From Panax quinquefolius (Eukaryota; Streptophyta; Magnoliopsida; Apiales; Araliaceae): DNA of 64,000 bases. The notes beneath the pieces were generated by a model. That model did not search any database. It saw only the letters and a list, made by a program, of their open reading frames with translations, and was not told where the DNA came from. The translations under genes and the position numbers were made by a program. The stretch is taken from positions 50,813,899 through 50,877,898 of the forward strand of contig CM035163.1 of NCBI GenBank assembly GCA_020205615.1, read 5' to 3'. Of the stretch, positions 22,120 to 31,929 are shown piece after piece (position 1 is the first letter of the stretch; every line of letters starts with the position of its first letter).

Positions 22120-22710
22120 GCTTCTGTTATTCCATTCTTTATTATTATGTTGGAATAACCTGTCTATGCGAAGTACCACATACATGGTGAAATTCTTCTG
22201 TTATTCCATTCTTTATTATTATGTTGGAATAACTCATACATGCCAAGTACCACATACATGGTGAAATTCTTTCATTATTCCATTCTTTATTATTACATTG
22301 GAATATCACGTCTGCATGAAGTACCACATACATGGTGAAATTCTTCATTATTCCATTCTTTATTATTCATTGGAATATCCCGTCTGCATGCGGATTACGC
22401 TTAGACTGGTTTCATTCTTTATTATTCATTTGGAATATCCTATGAAAGCGGATTATGCTAGACCGGTTCCATTCTTTATTATTCGTTGGAATAACTCGTC
22501 TGCGTCTTGATTCATCGCATTTGCGGTGAATTCTTACATTATTACATTCTTTATTATTTTGTTGGAATATCACATGCGTGCAGGTATTACGCATGACTCG
22601 TTCCATTCTTTTTATTATTCGTTGGAATAACTTTGCTACATGTGGATTATCACATGCATGGTGAATGATCCTTCTTATTCATTCCTTATTAAATTGTGGA
22701 AATGATCTGT
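22120..22710 (+). repeat. Tandem array, about 65-72 bp units (element 3 5' LTR)
   Basis: About nine units, each with TTATTCCATTCTTTATTATT ... TTGGAATAA, which can fold as an 8-9 bp hairpin, followed by a variable 'tgcg gattacgc' type palindromic part and 'atggtgaaattctt'. The copy number differs between LTRs: nine here and about seven in the truncated 3' LTR. Confidence 0.88.
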
Positions 22711-23804
22711 CTACGTGGATTACCGCATGGCGGGTGAAAATCCATTTGCAGTTTCATATATTCTATGATACTCATTTGGTTAAAGTTTTGGCTTCTATAC
22801 TCCATGAAATTAGTGGAATATCCTTGATATTTGCGCTTCATCCATTATCTTTTCATGGATATATTCTTCTGAGCATTCTTGAATTTTACTCCACAAAGAA
22901 GTATCATGTTGACAATTTGGACGTTTTTTGATTTCCGGATAAATTAGATTATAAATCTTTAAAATTTATCCTTGAACTTGTTTTATTGAATTATTATGTC
23001 ATTGTCATCATCCTCATGCTTATATTGTGATGAAAGTCATCTTTGGCTTACGTGCATAGATGGACTTGGTATGATTATGACCAGGGATTATTCGGTATAA
23101 TCATGACCTGTAATGTAATAAATGATGTGGTAAAAGTCCTTAGTGGCCTGTAGTGCATTGATGGACAGTTTTTGGTATGATTATGACCAGAGATTATTCG
23201 GTATAGTCATGACCATTGATGATTTAATGAATATCCTTGGCCCGTAGTGCAGGGATGACTTGATGATGTGGTTTATTTATTAAACTGAGTCTCAACGATA
23301 AAAATTGATGAAAACATTTTAAATCATAGAAGATAGTAGATATCATGCTCTACTTGACTCTTCTAATGGATTGCTTATTCCGCTGCAGTTAAACTTGATG
23401 TCTATTGTATTTTATCAATTTAACATTGTTGAAGACTACTTATAATTTATTCTGCATTATCTTAGTCATAATATTTCTTACTGGGCTAGTTGAGCTCACC
23501 ATTTCTTTCACTGTTCTCTTCAGGAAATGAGAACGTAGCCGGGACTAGTCGGGGAACGGAGTGACGGTCCAGATGATAGCATTAGTAGTCCTCACTATTC
23601 TATTAAATAGTGTGAAAATAAATGTAATTAGGACTCCATTGAGTGTGGATATTGTCTAGATGACAATATTCTTATTAAAACTCTTAGATTATGTTTTGTT
23701 ATATTTTACACGACTGTTGTATAATTAAGTTGTATTTGAATTTTGTACCATGTATTTGGCGACTCAAGATGGGTGATGTATACCTATTTTGGGGGCGTCA
23801 CAGT

Positions 23805-23816
23805 TGGTATCAAAGC
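23805..23816 (+). promoter_or_regulatory. Primer-binding site of element 3
   Basis: TGGTATCAAAGC lies two bases after the 5' LTR end (GCGTCACA GT). It is complementary to the 3' end of initiator tRNA-Met and identical to the site of element 1. Confidence 0.87.
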
Positions 23817-23983
23817 TTAGGGATATGATCCCTGGCTGAGATGTGAGACAAGAACTAGGAGGGGAGAGACGGGGAATTCCTTCGCTAGTATGACCTACCT
23901 AAGTTTATTTGATATTTAATTGGTCGGTCAGAGTATAGGGATAATATGTGATATATTAATTAACCCTTGTTTTCTGACAGTAT

Positions 23984-25220
23984 TTGAAAATGGCATCTGA
24001 AAATGTTGAGATCAGCAATGAAGCACATGAGACCGTTGAGTCACCAACGATCAATACCCAGGATAATTTGCAACAAGAAGACAATAATCCTCAGGTAAAT
24101 AACAACACCGATCAAATGATGAACGATGGGATGTTTAGAGGCTTTATGCAATTCATGCAACATCACGTAAGAGAGACTTATGTTCAAAATATAGGTGGAA
24201 ATAATGGCAACCCACTATTCGGTCACCGCTAAGCGATTCAAGGAGTGGGACCACGAGTTTTTGGGAAAGCGAGAACCACTTAAGGCGTAAGACGTGGTTA
24301 AAGCAGATCACCAAGATATTTGATGTCTTGGGATGCTCCAGGAGGAGCAAAAGGTTCCTTGCCACCTTTATGTTGCGTGAAGAGGCGATTCTTGGTGGGA
24401 ATCGTAAAACGCACTCAAATTTTACGCACTCAAGATGTCTTGGGAGAAGTTCCAAGAGTTGTTCAATGACAAGTACTTTCCTGAAAGTATTCGTCACATG
24501 AAGGAGGTGGAATTCATCAAGTTGGAGCAAAATAATATGACCGTGTCGCAATACGAGGCTAAATTTGCGGAGTTATCCCGGTTTACATCCCATTTGGTCA
24601 ATAACGAGGAGCGAATGACGCGAATGTTTCTAAGAGGTTTGAAACCCGATATACGTCAATACCTCATTTCTCACAAACTTTGTTTATATTCAGATGTTGT
24701 GAATAGGGCTCAGTTATTGGAGCGCGATAATGAGTCAGCACAACCAAAAGGCAATGACCAACAACAAGATAATAATAAATGCCGTACCGGTGGCAACGGC
24801 CATCAGAACAATGATAACCATCGTGGGGGAAATTATCATGCCAAGAATGGTAACCACTTCAGTGGTAATCATGGCCAAGATAATAGAGGTGCAAATTTCA
24901 AGAAGAGAAGGTTCAATAGTGATGGAAAGACAGCAGCAGCAGCACCCGTTTCAAAGGAAGGAGAACGACTGCCGGTCGTATGTGTTAAATGTGGAGGGGA
25001 GGGACATATCAGTCCAAACTGCGTGATGCAGTCCAAAGAATGTTACAATTGTGGAAAAGAAGGTCATTTAGCCCGATTTTGTCGTGCGCTAAAGTCAAGT
25101 CCAGCTGGGACGGTGGCACCAAAGGTGGATACGGACAAAACAAAGTCGGTGGTTTCAGGAAGAGCATTTTTTGTGACTTCTCAAAAAACGAGTAACCCGA
25201 ACGAAGTTAGCACGGGTTAG
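23984..25220 (+). pseudogene. Element 3 Gag (frameshifted)
   Basis: Starts with MKMASENVEISNEAH at 23984. The N-terminal block runs to 24232, is lost in a frameshifted stretch (24230-24430), and is open again from 24435 ([20 protein letters not shown]) to 25220. The capsid motifs [17 protein letters not shown] and QLLERDNE are followed by a basic N/G-rich spacer and two intact CCHC zinc knuckles ([28 protein letters not shown]; about 24980-25085). The frame continues into pol after an in-frame TAG at 25218-25220. Confidence 0.88.
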
Positions 25221-27600
25221 TTAACTATAAATCTTTGCGAAGTCTGTACCTTATTAGATACCGGTTCTACCGATTCCTTTATTTCCCCTACTTGCGCTCA
25301 ACGTTTAAATTTAACTCCGGAGAAATTAGACTTTGACTTATGTGTTGAAACTCCGTTGGGAGAAACCTTCATTACATCCACGGTTTATAAGTCTTGTTTA
25401 ATTCAAATCGATAACCGTACGTTACCTGTCGATCTTATTTCTTTGAAAATACTTGCATTTGATGTGATTTTAGGGGTTGATTAGTTAACTACTCATCATG
25501 CTAAAATCAATTGTTTTCGTAAGGTTATTAGCTTTCATATTCCTAACCAACCTATTATGCGAATTCAAGCAACCAAACCACTAAAATCAATCACTGTCAT
25601 ATCAAGTCATAAAGCTATTCGTTTATTGAAAAACGGATGTCAAGCTTTCTTAGCCCATGTCACGGATTTAAATAAAGATACGTCAAATTTGAATGATATT
25701 TCTATTGTTAATAAATTTCCTGACGTATTCCCTGAAGAACTTCCTGGCCTACCCCAGAGCGTGAAATTGAATTTTGTATCGACCTTGAATCCGATACAAA
25801 ACCCATTTCCAAAGCCCCATATCGAATGGCTCCTATTGAACTTCAGGAGTTAAAAACCCAACTACAAGAATTGTTAGACATCGGTTTCATTCATCCTAGT
25901 ACGTCTCCTTGGGGTGCTCCTATTCTATTCGTAAAGAAGAAAGATGGAAGTATGCGACTTTGTATTGATTATCGGGAGTTGAATCATGTCACCATCAAAA
26001 ATAGGTACCCGTTGCCTCGCATTGATGACCTGTTTGATCAGTTGCAAGGAGCCAAATTCTTTTCAAAGATTGATCTTCGTTAGGATATCATCGTTGAAGA
26101 TTAAACCGATGACATTTCAAAGACCTTTCGAACTGATGTGACGGATTTATGAATTCCTAGTCATGTCTTTTGGATTGACTAATGCTCCTGCTTCCTTCAT
26201 GGATATGATGAACCGAGTATTCAATGAATATTTGGATCACTTTATGGTCGTCTTTATTGATGACATCCTAATATACTCCAAAACCTGCGAAGACCATGAG
26301 CAACACTTGAGGCTGATACTCCAAAAGCTTCGTGAAAACAAGCTTTATGCCAAGTTGAAGAAATGCGAGTTCTGGCTTGAGGAAGTTGCGTTCCTTGGGC
26401 ACGTGATATCAAATCATGGAATATCTGTTGACCTGGCAAAGATTGAAGCAATTCAAAGCTGGGAGCAACCTAAGTCAATGACAGAAGTACGTAGCTTTCT
26501 CGGCTTAGCTGGTTATTATCGAAGATTCATAGAAGGGTTTTCTCGAATCGCTACTCCATTAACTCAGCTGACTCGAAAAGATACAAAATTCGGTTGAAGC
26601 GAGGAATGTGAAAAGAGTTTTCAAGAACTCAAGAGGAGACTCATTTCAGCACCTGTTCTGATAATACCATCTGGCTCGGAGGGATTTGTCATCTATAGTG
26701 ATGCTTCAGGCAAAGGGTTAGAATGTGTTCTCATGCAACATGGGAAAGTCAAAGCCTATGCCTCTCGACAACTCAAAGAATATGAGAGGAATTATCCTAC
26801 TCATGATTTAGAGTTGGGAGCAGTCATTTTTGCGCTTAAGATTTGGAGGCATTACCTGTATAGAGAGAAGGTGGAGATATATACGGTTCATAAAAGCCTC
26901 AAATATTTCTTCACTCAAAAGGAACTCAACATGCGGCAACGACGATGGCTTGAGTTGTTCAAAGATTATGATCATACCATCCAATACCATCTTAGAAAAG
27001 CGAATGTAGTAGCTGACGCATTGAGTAGAAGATCATATGCGGGTACGAGTGCAATATTGTTAACACAAAAACCAATTTCGTATAACTTACAAATGATAAA
27101 GATAGAGTTAAAGACTCTAGGGACCCACGTGAAGATAACGAATATACGAGTATAATTGATAAAGTTAAAGTCGCTCAAACTACACACCTGAAGCAGATGA
27201 ATATGAAGAAGAAGGTTCAAGAAGGCGTTATTCTAAAAGCAAGATTCGATGAACAGAGGAAATCTCAAGCCTTGATTTTATTAGTCTATTTGAAATCCTC
27301 GATTGAGTAAGAACTGTGGCCTATAGACTCATTTTACCGTCAAGTATGTCGCGTGTTCATAAAGTTTTTTTTCGTATCGATGTTACGTAAATATGTGGAT
27401 GACCCGAACCACGTTATTAAATTAGAACTAGACGAGATAGCAGAACATTAAACGTATGAGGAGATACGTGTTAAAATCTTGGATAAGAGGGATCATATTC
27501 AACACTCAAAGGTTATACCTCAAGAGTTAGAATCTGAAATGAAGTCAAGGTATCCTCACCTCTTCGGCATACAATGTACGTACATAAATTTTGAGGGCGA
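25221..27600 (+). pseudogene. Element 3 pol remnant: protease, RT, RNase H, deleted integrase, shortened chromodomain
   Basis: The protease motif LLDTGSTDSFIS (about 25250) is intact, but a TAG sits at 25484. RT runs from about 25826 ([16 protein letters not shown]) with CIDYRELN, a damaged stretch 26080-26160, and [10 protein letters not shown] near 26255; TGA at 26595 ends it. RNase H (26640-27020) keeps YSDAS and DLELGAV, but the third aspartate is valine (IYTVHKSL). The integrase head is cut after KARFDE near 27253 and joins the integrase C-terminus (VAYRL, MSRVHKVF), removing about 1 kb relative to element 1. In the chromodomain, KVIPQ joins ELESEMKSRYPHLF, losing the tryptophan-containing middle. 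Confidence 0.87.
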
Positions 27601-27608
27601 AATTTCAT

Positions 27609-27621
27609 AAGGAGGGGAGAT
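27609..27621 (+). promoter_or_regulatory. Polypurine tract of element 3
   Basis: AAGGAGGGGAGAT directly before the 3' LTR start TGTGAGACC. It matches the tract of element 1 (2948-2960). Confidence 0.85.
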
Positions 27622-29443
27622 TGTGAGACCTCAAATTTTATGAATAAAGATTTAAATTTCTTGAAATAATTTTTTGAATAGTAAGGTGTGGATTTGATAT
27701 AATGTTATAGTTGTGGGTAATATTTATAAATTTTGCAAAGTAAGCAAGTTGTTATATAATATTCGATTGGTCGAGAAATATTCATTTTAACAGGGAATAT
27801 TCGTACGACGGCACAATCATTGGTGGACCCCACAACGGAAGTATTGTCGTAGTTAGAAAACGACAAAATTATCATTTTATAAAAACAACGGCGAAAGTGT
27901 TACCGTTAAAACTGTTGAACTACCCAAAGAGTAAAAAAGTACGATGTCTGGCGTGGTTGCATAGTAGCACACGGTATTGGTTATTGATGCTTACGTGATA
28001 AGTCACTCAGTTATACTCAGATATTGCTACAGTAATTGCTGCATCATATCTCTCATATTATTGATTCAATTATTGTCACAGTATCATCTGCATAATATGT
28101 TATATTATTAAATCAATAATTGAGACGACAAAGTTATTCATATTATTAAATTGCAATATTTATAATGTCTAGAAGTTCTGTCAAGGAGATGTTTGGTCAT
28201 CTAATTGCGCGCCAATAAGGAGAAATCCTTATCGAAAAGCCCCCTCTTTCCTGGGAACGACTTGGTTGTTAAATACTGTGAGTTATAATATTAATGATGA
28301 ATAAGTTCGTGTTGATTAAAGATAAAATTGATAGTTCCATTGTGTTAGAATTATTAGTGTTAGTGGAAATCGACATTTATTTCAATATTAATTGATGTCT
28401 GGAAGTTATACTGACCAGTCGGGTAATTAACCGGATAAATGAGCAATTAATTGCTATTAATTCACATGATTATAACTATTTGTTCACATGTGTGTACTAT
28501 TGATTCACATTCTTATACTATTAGGAGAATTGGTGCAAGATTGATAATACTTGCATGACTAAGTTAAAAATGGAGGTATAGATGGAGGTACTATTCTATA
28601 ATTCATATTTTCACATGATTATAACTATTGATTTACATGATTGAACTATTGGTTCACATTATTTACTATTAAGGGAGGTGGTGCAAGTTTGATAATACTT
28701 GCAGGACTAAATTAAAAATGAAAAAAAAAAGTTGAAGGTATTGAACTGTAATATTTCGAGCCCCAAAACGTGCAATTATCGAAACTATATTTTCCTATAA
28801 ATAGTAGCTCATTCTTCCTTCATTTCTCACCAATTCACTAAAGCTATAAAGCAATTATTATAGAAAGAAATTATAGAGAGAAAGAAGAAGAGAAGTTTGC
28901 TACCTCTCTACTCCAGTATCAAGTTTCTTTCTAAGGTAAGGGGTATTATTTCTTTCGTATTCATGAAGAGAGCTTTTGTTATTCCATTCTTTATTATTAT
29001 GTTGGAATAACTTTTAATACATCACAATACCGTATACATGGTGAAATTCTTCTGTTATTCCATTCTTTATTATTATGTTGGAATAACCTGTGTATGCGAA
29101 GTACCGCATACATGGTGAAATTCTTCTGTTATCCCATTCTTTATTATTCTATAGGAATATACTATCTGTCCGGATTACGCTAGACCTGGTTCCATTCTTT
29201 ATTATTCTGTTGGAATATCCTGTCTATGCGGATTACGCTAGACCTGGTTTCATTCTTTATTATTCTGTTGGAATATCCTGTTTGTGCGGATTACGCTAGA
29301 CCTAGTTCTATTCTTTATTATTCTATTGGAATAACCTGTCTGTGCTGTCTATCGCATGCACGGTGAATTCTTCTGTTATTACATTCTTTATTATTTTGTT
29401 GGAATATACTGTCTGTGCGTATTACTCATGACCTGGTTCCAAA
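27622..29443 (+). repeat. Element 3, 3' LTR, truncated in its tandem array
   Basis: Starts TGTGAGACCTCAAATTTTATG and follows the 5' LTR closely, including the TATA box and the tandem array from 28975. At 29443, in the middle of an array unit (ACCTGGTTCCA), it jumps to RT coding sequence. The last about 1.1 kb of LTR seen at 22720-23802 is missing. Confidence 0.88.
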
Positions 29444-30093
29444 GACTGATGACATTCCAAAGACTGCTTTCAGAACTCGGTACGGGCATTATGAATTCCT
29501 AGTCATGTCTTTTGGATTAACTAATGCTCCTGCTTCCTTCATGGATATGATGAACCGAGTATTCAAGGAATATTTGGATCACTTTATGGTTGTCTTTATT
29601 GATGACATCCTAATATACTCCAAAACCTGCGAAGACCATGAGCAACACTTGAGGTTGATACTCCAAAAGCTTCGTGAAAACAAGCTTTATGCCAAGTTGA
29701 AGAAATACGAGTTCTGGCTTGAGGAAGTTGCATTCCTTAGGCACGTGATATCAAATCATGGAATATCTATTGACCCGACAAAGATTGAAGCAATTTAAAG
29801 CTGGGAGAAACCTAAGTCAGTGACCGAAGTACGTAACTTTCTCGGCTTAGCTGGTTATTATCGAAGATTCATAGAAGGGTTTTCTCGAATCGCTACTCCA
29901 TTAACTCAGCTGACTCGAAAAGATACAAAATTCGGTTGAAGCGAGGAATGTGAAAAGAGTTTTCAAGAACTCAAGAGGAGACTCATTTCAAAGACTGCTC
30001 GATAATACCATCCGGCTCGGAGGGATTTGTCATCTACAGTGAAGCTTCAGGCAAAGGTTTAGGATGTGTTCTCATGCAACATGGGAAAGTCAT
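29444..30093 (+). pseudogene. Second RT-RNase H fragment fused to the truncated LTR
   Basis: Encodes the RT palm and thumb ([56 protein letters not shown] with changes) and the first RNase H strand, parallel to 26090-26750. It shares the TGA after TKFG with 26595 (here 29937-29939), so both derive from one damaged ancestor. Its first bases (AAGACTGATGACATTCC) match better-preserved RT than 26090-26160 does. It ends at about 30093 in RNase H and joins antisense gene 2. Confidence 0.85.
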
Positions 30094-30747
30094 AGATCCA
30101 GGTTATATGCCTGTTGGGATCAGTGAAAGCTAGCCGTATTTTCCATCAGCCATCTTGGTTGTTCTGCAGAGTATTCCGCATAGATTGAGACAGAGGCTAC
30201 ATCAGCTGTGGTAGTATCCACAGTGCAGGGGACTGATTCCGACGATGAGGAGCTTATGGAGGAGGCTGATATTCCCATCGAGGAGGATTTGACTACTGGG
30301 TTTCCAGCATTTGTGATGTATTCTCCCACTACGAGTGCTACTGTGATTCAGCATTCAGTACAGTATTTGGAGCAGAGTCTACATCTGATGACCTTTGAGA
30401 GAGATCAGGCTAGGGCCTTGATGTTGATAGCTCTCGATGGGAGAGACGCAACTCTATTAGAGAGAGACGAGGCCAGATCAGCTAGAGATGCATTGATTGT
30501 AGAGCGGGATGCTGCCCTATCTTCCCGGGATGTGGCCATCACGAATAGTACTTCAGTGAGATCCCTTACGACTAGCATCCTTGTCGATATGAGTGCATAC
30601 ATTGATGAACATCATGCCACCATGTCGTTAGCCTCGGATCTGCTAGCTCGTGTAGATACCATTGGGCAGGAGCTTGCAGCGTTACCTTCTTCTTCAGAGA
30701 GGAATGCTATGTTAGATCTGATAGTTCGCATACACACAGATCCATAG
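30094..30747 (+). pseudogene. Antisense gene 2, C-terminal part: acidic and coiled-coil region
   Basis: After a damaged start (stops near 30134 and 30215), an open frame runs from 30208 to the stop at 30747. It holds an acidic stretch (DSDDEELMEEADIP), a serine/threonine linker, and a heptad-like charged helix rich in ERD and ARD repeats (MTFERDQARALMLIALDGRD, ERDEARSARDALIVERDAAL), then a leucine-rich tail. DUF7745-type proteins often end in such coiled coils, so this fits the gene cut at 20761. It is not preceded by a GCTTT copy, so some gene sequence may be missing at the junction. Confidence 0.55.
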
Positions 30748-31107
30748 ATAGACTTATATTTTCCTGCATAGACTAGCTTAGCCATTTTGTCATGTACAAC
30801 ACATATGTATATATCAAACAGTATTATGTATGGCAGGGAAATATATTTTGATTCACTTCCCTTTCAGTTGTGCCTTGATACTTGCTTGATATTTGCCTAT
30901 TTCTTCAGGGCTTATGAACTTGATTCATTATGAACTCATCCTTGATGTGTGGACATTGAGATGTCGCAGGATTTCTCAGAACTGATCATTGATCTGTGTG
31001 TATCTCTACCATCTTAGGTGTCTTGGGACTGGTTTCTGTATGGAGATGTGGAGAGGAGTATGGCTTTTCCTTTCTGAGATTAACCGCACCACAGATGGTC
31101 GTCAGTA

Positions 31108-31559
31108 CTCCTATTTAAGAGGAGCCCAGTTAGTTCCATCTCTTATGGATTGGTGTTGCTCTTTGAGGCACAACCGCAGCTTAGATGGTCGCCGAATCTC
31201 CTATTTGTGAGGAGAGGTTAGGTAGTTCCATCCCTTTGGTTTGAAGCCAATGAAATATGGTGGATTGAAGTTTGATCCCAGTACCGTGTGACATGTATTT
31301 TTGTTCTGGTAGGGGGTTAGACCAAACCATAAATGGCTGCCTACGTACTCCTATTGAAGAGGAGATCAGGTCTGTGTAGTTCGAACCTGGTGTAAGAGGT
31401 TCAACGCTGAATGTGAAAGGCAGATGGGTGTAGAAGCTTTATTGATAAATAAGGGTGTAGAAGTGTTTTTGTAGAAAAAGGGCAGAAATGTTTTTGTTTT
31501 TTTTATTGTGACTGGGCCATATAGAATATGGTTTCCTACGTACTCCGTGTATCGTGGAG
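31108..31559 (+). repeat. Four dispersed 17-nt inverted repeats (CTCCT ... AGGAG)
   Basis: CTCCTATTTAAGAGGAG (31108-31124), CTCCTATTTGTGAGGAG (31198-31214), CTCCTATTGAAGAGGAG (31348-31364) and CTCCGTGTATCGTGGAG (31543-31559). Each sits in a longer shared block: 'gatggtcg/ggctgcctacgtact' before, and 'agttcc/gtagttcg' after in the first three. The spacing is irregular (90-195 bp). Confidence 0.75.
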
Positions 31560-31640
31560 ATCGAGGTTGAGCGTGGTTTGCCCTCGGGACCTAATTATGT
31601 ACCAAGAGAAGTATGAATCCCATGTACAGGCAATACTGCA

Positions 31641-31800
31641 GGGAGAAGAAAGTTTGATCCCATGATTGGGACAAACTGCTGGTGTGGAAAAAGTTTGATC
31701 CCGTCTTCATGACAAACAGCAAACGTAGAAAAGTTTAATCCCGTCTTCAGGATAAACTGCAGGTGTGAAAGGTTCAATCCCTAGGGGGATAACCAAAATT
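31641..31800 (+). repeat. Tandem repeat, about 40-bp unit, four copies
   Basis: Units begin at agtttgatccc (31651), agtttgatcccg (31692), agtttaatcccg (31732) and ggttcaatccc (31771), each followed by 'tcttca.gacaaactgc'-like sequence. The spacing is 39-41 bp. Confidence 0.75.
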
Positions 31801-31929
31801 ATGTGAAAGGTTTGAAATAAGGTGAAACCAGGCTTCTAGTTTGAAGTGTATGTTACCCTGAGGGGCAGAAGAGTATGTAAAAAGGGTTAGAAAACCAGAA
31901 TGATTGGTGATTTGATTATCAAAACCAGG

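Larger units (their letters stand above)
20762..23802 (+). repeat. Element 3, 5' LTR
   Basis: 3041-bp LTR, TGTGAGACCCC ... GGGGGCGTCACA. It shares its last 50 bases with every other Del/Tekay LTR in the window, but its start (TGTGAGACC rather than TGTAAGACC) puts it in the same subfamily as the solo LTR at 45052. It contains a tandem array (22120-22710) and hairpin repeats (about 23038-23260). It is close to identical to 27622-29443 in the parts that can be compared. Confidence 0.92.
20762..30093 (+). mobile_element. Element 3: Del/Tekay-type chromovirus, plus strand, rearranged right end
   Basis: 5' LTR 20762-23802, primer site 23805-23816, gag 23984-25220, pol remnant 25221-27600, polypurine tract 27609-27621 and a truncated 3' LTR 27622-29443. 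A second RT-RNase H fragment (29444-30093) follows in the same orientation and joins directly to host-element sequence. GCTTT (20757-20761) should be the left target duplication; no right copy is found, so the right end is lost. The insertion interrupts antisense gene 2 of the Tat/Ogre element. The integrase core is deleted and pol is riddled with stops. Confidence 0.88.
30748..31929. other. Non-coding zone between converging antisense gene 2 and integrase
   Basis: No gene. This is where the plus-strand antisense genes and the minus-strand gag-pol meet tail to tail. It holds four 17-nt inverted repeats (31108-31559) and a 40-bp tandem repeat (31641-31800). It would contain the 3' ends of both transcripts. 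Confidence 0.6.

Noticed and set aside
22120..22710. Regular repeats reminiscent of a CRISPR array
   Set aside because: Units are diverged, contiguous without spacers, and part of a plant LTR that occurs in several copies; CRISPR arrays do not occur in plant nuclear DNA.
30208..30747. Independent coiled-coil gene
   Set aside because: Its position right after the element 3 insertion in antisense gene 2, and the usual coiled-coil end of that gene type, make it the interrupted C-terminus instead.
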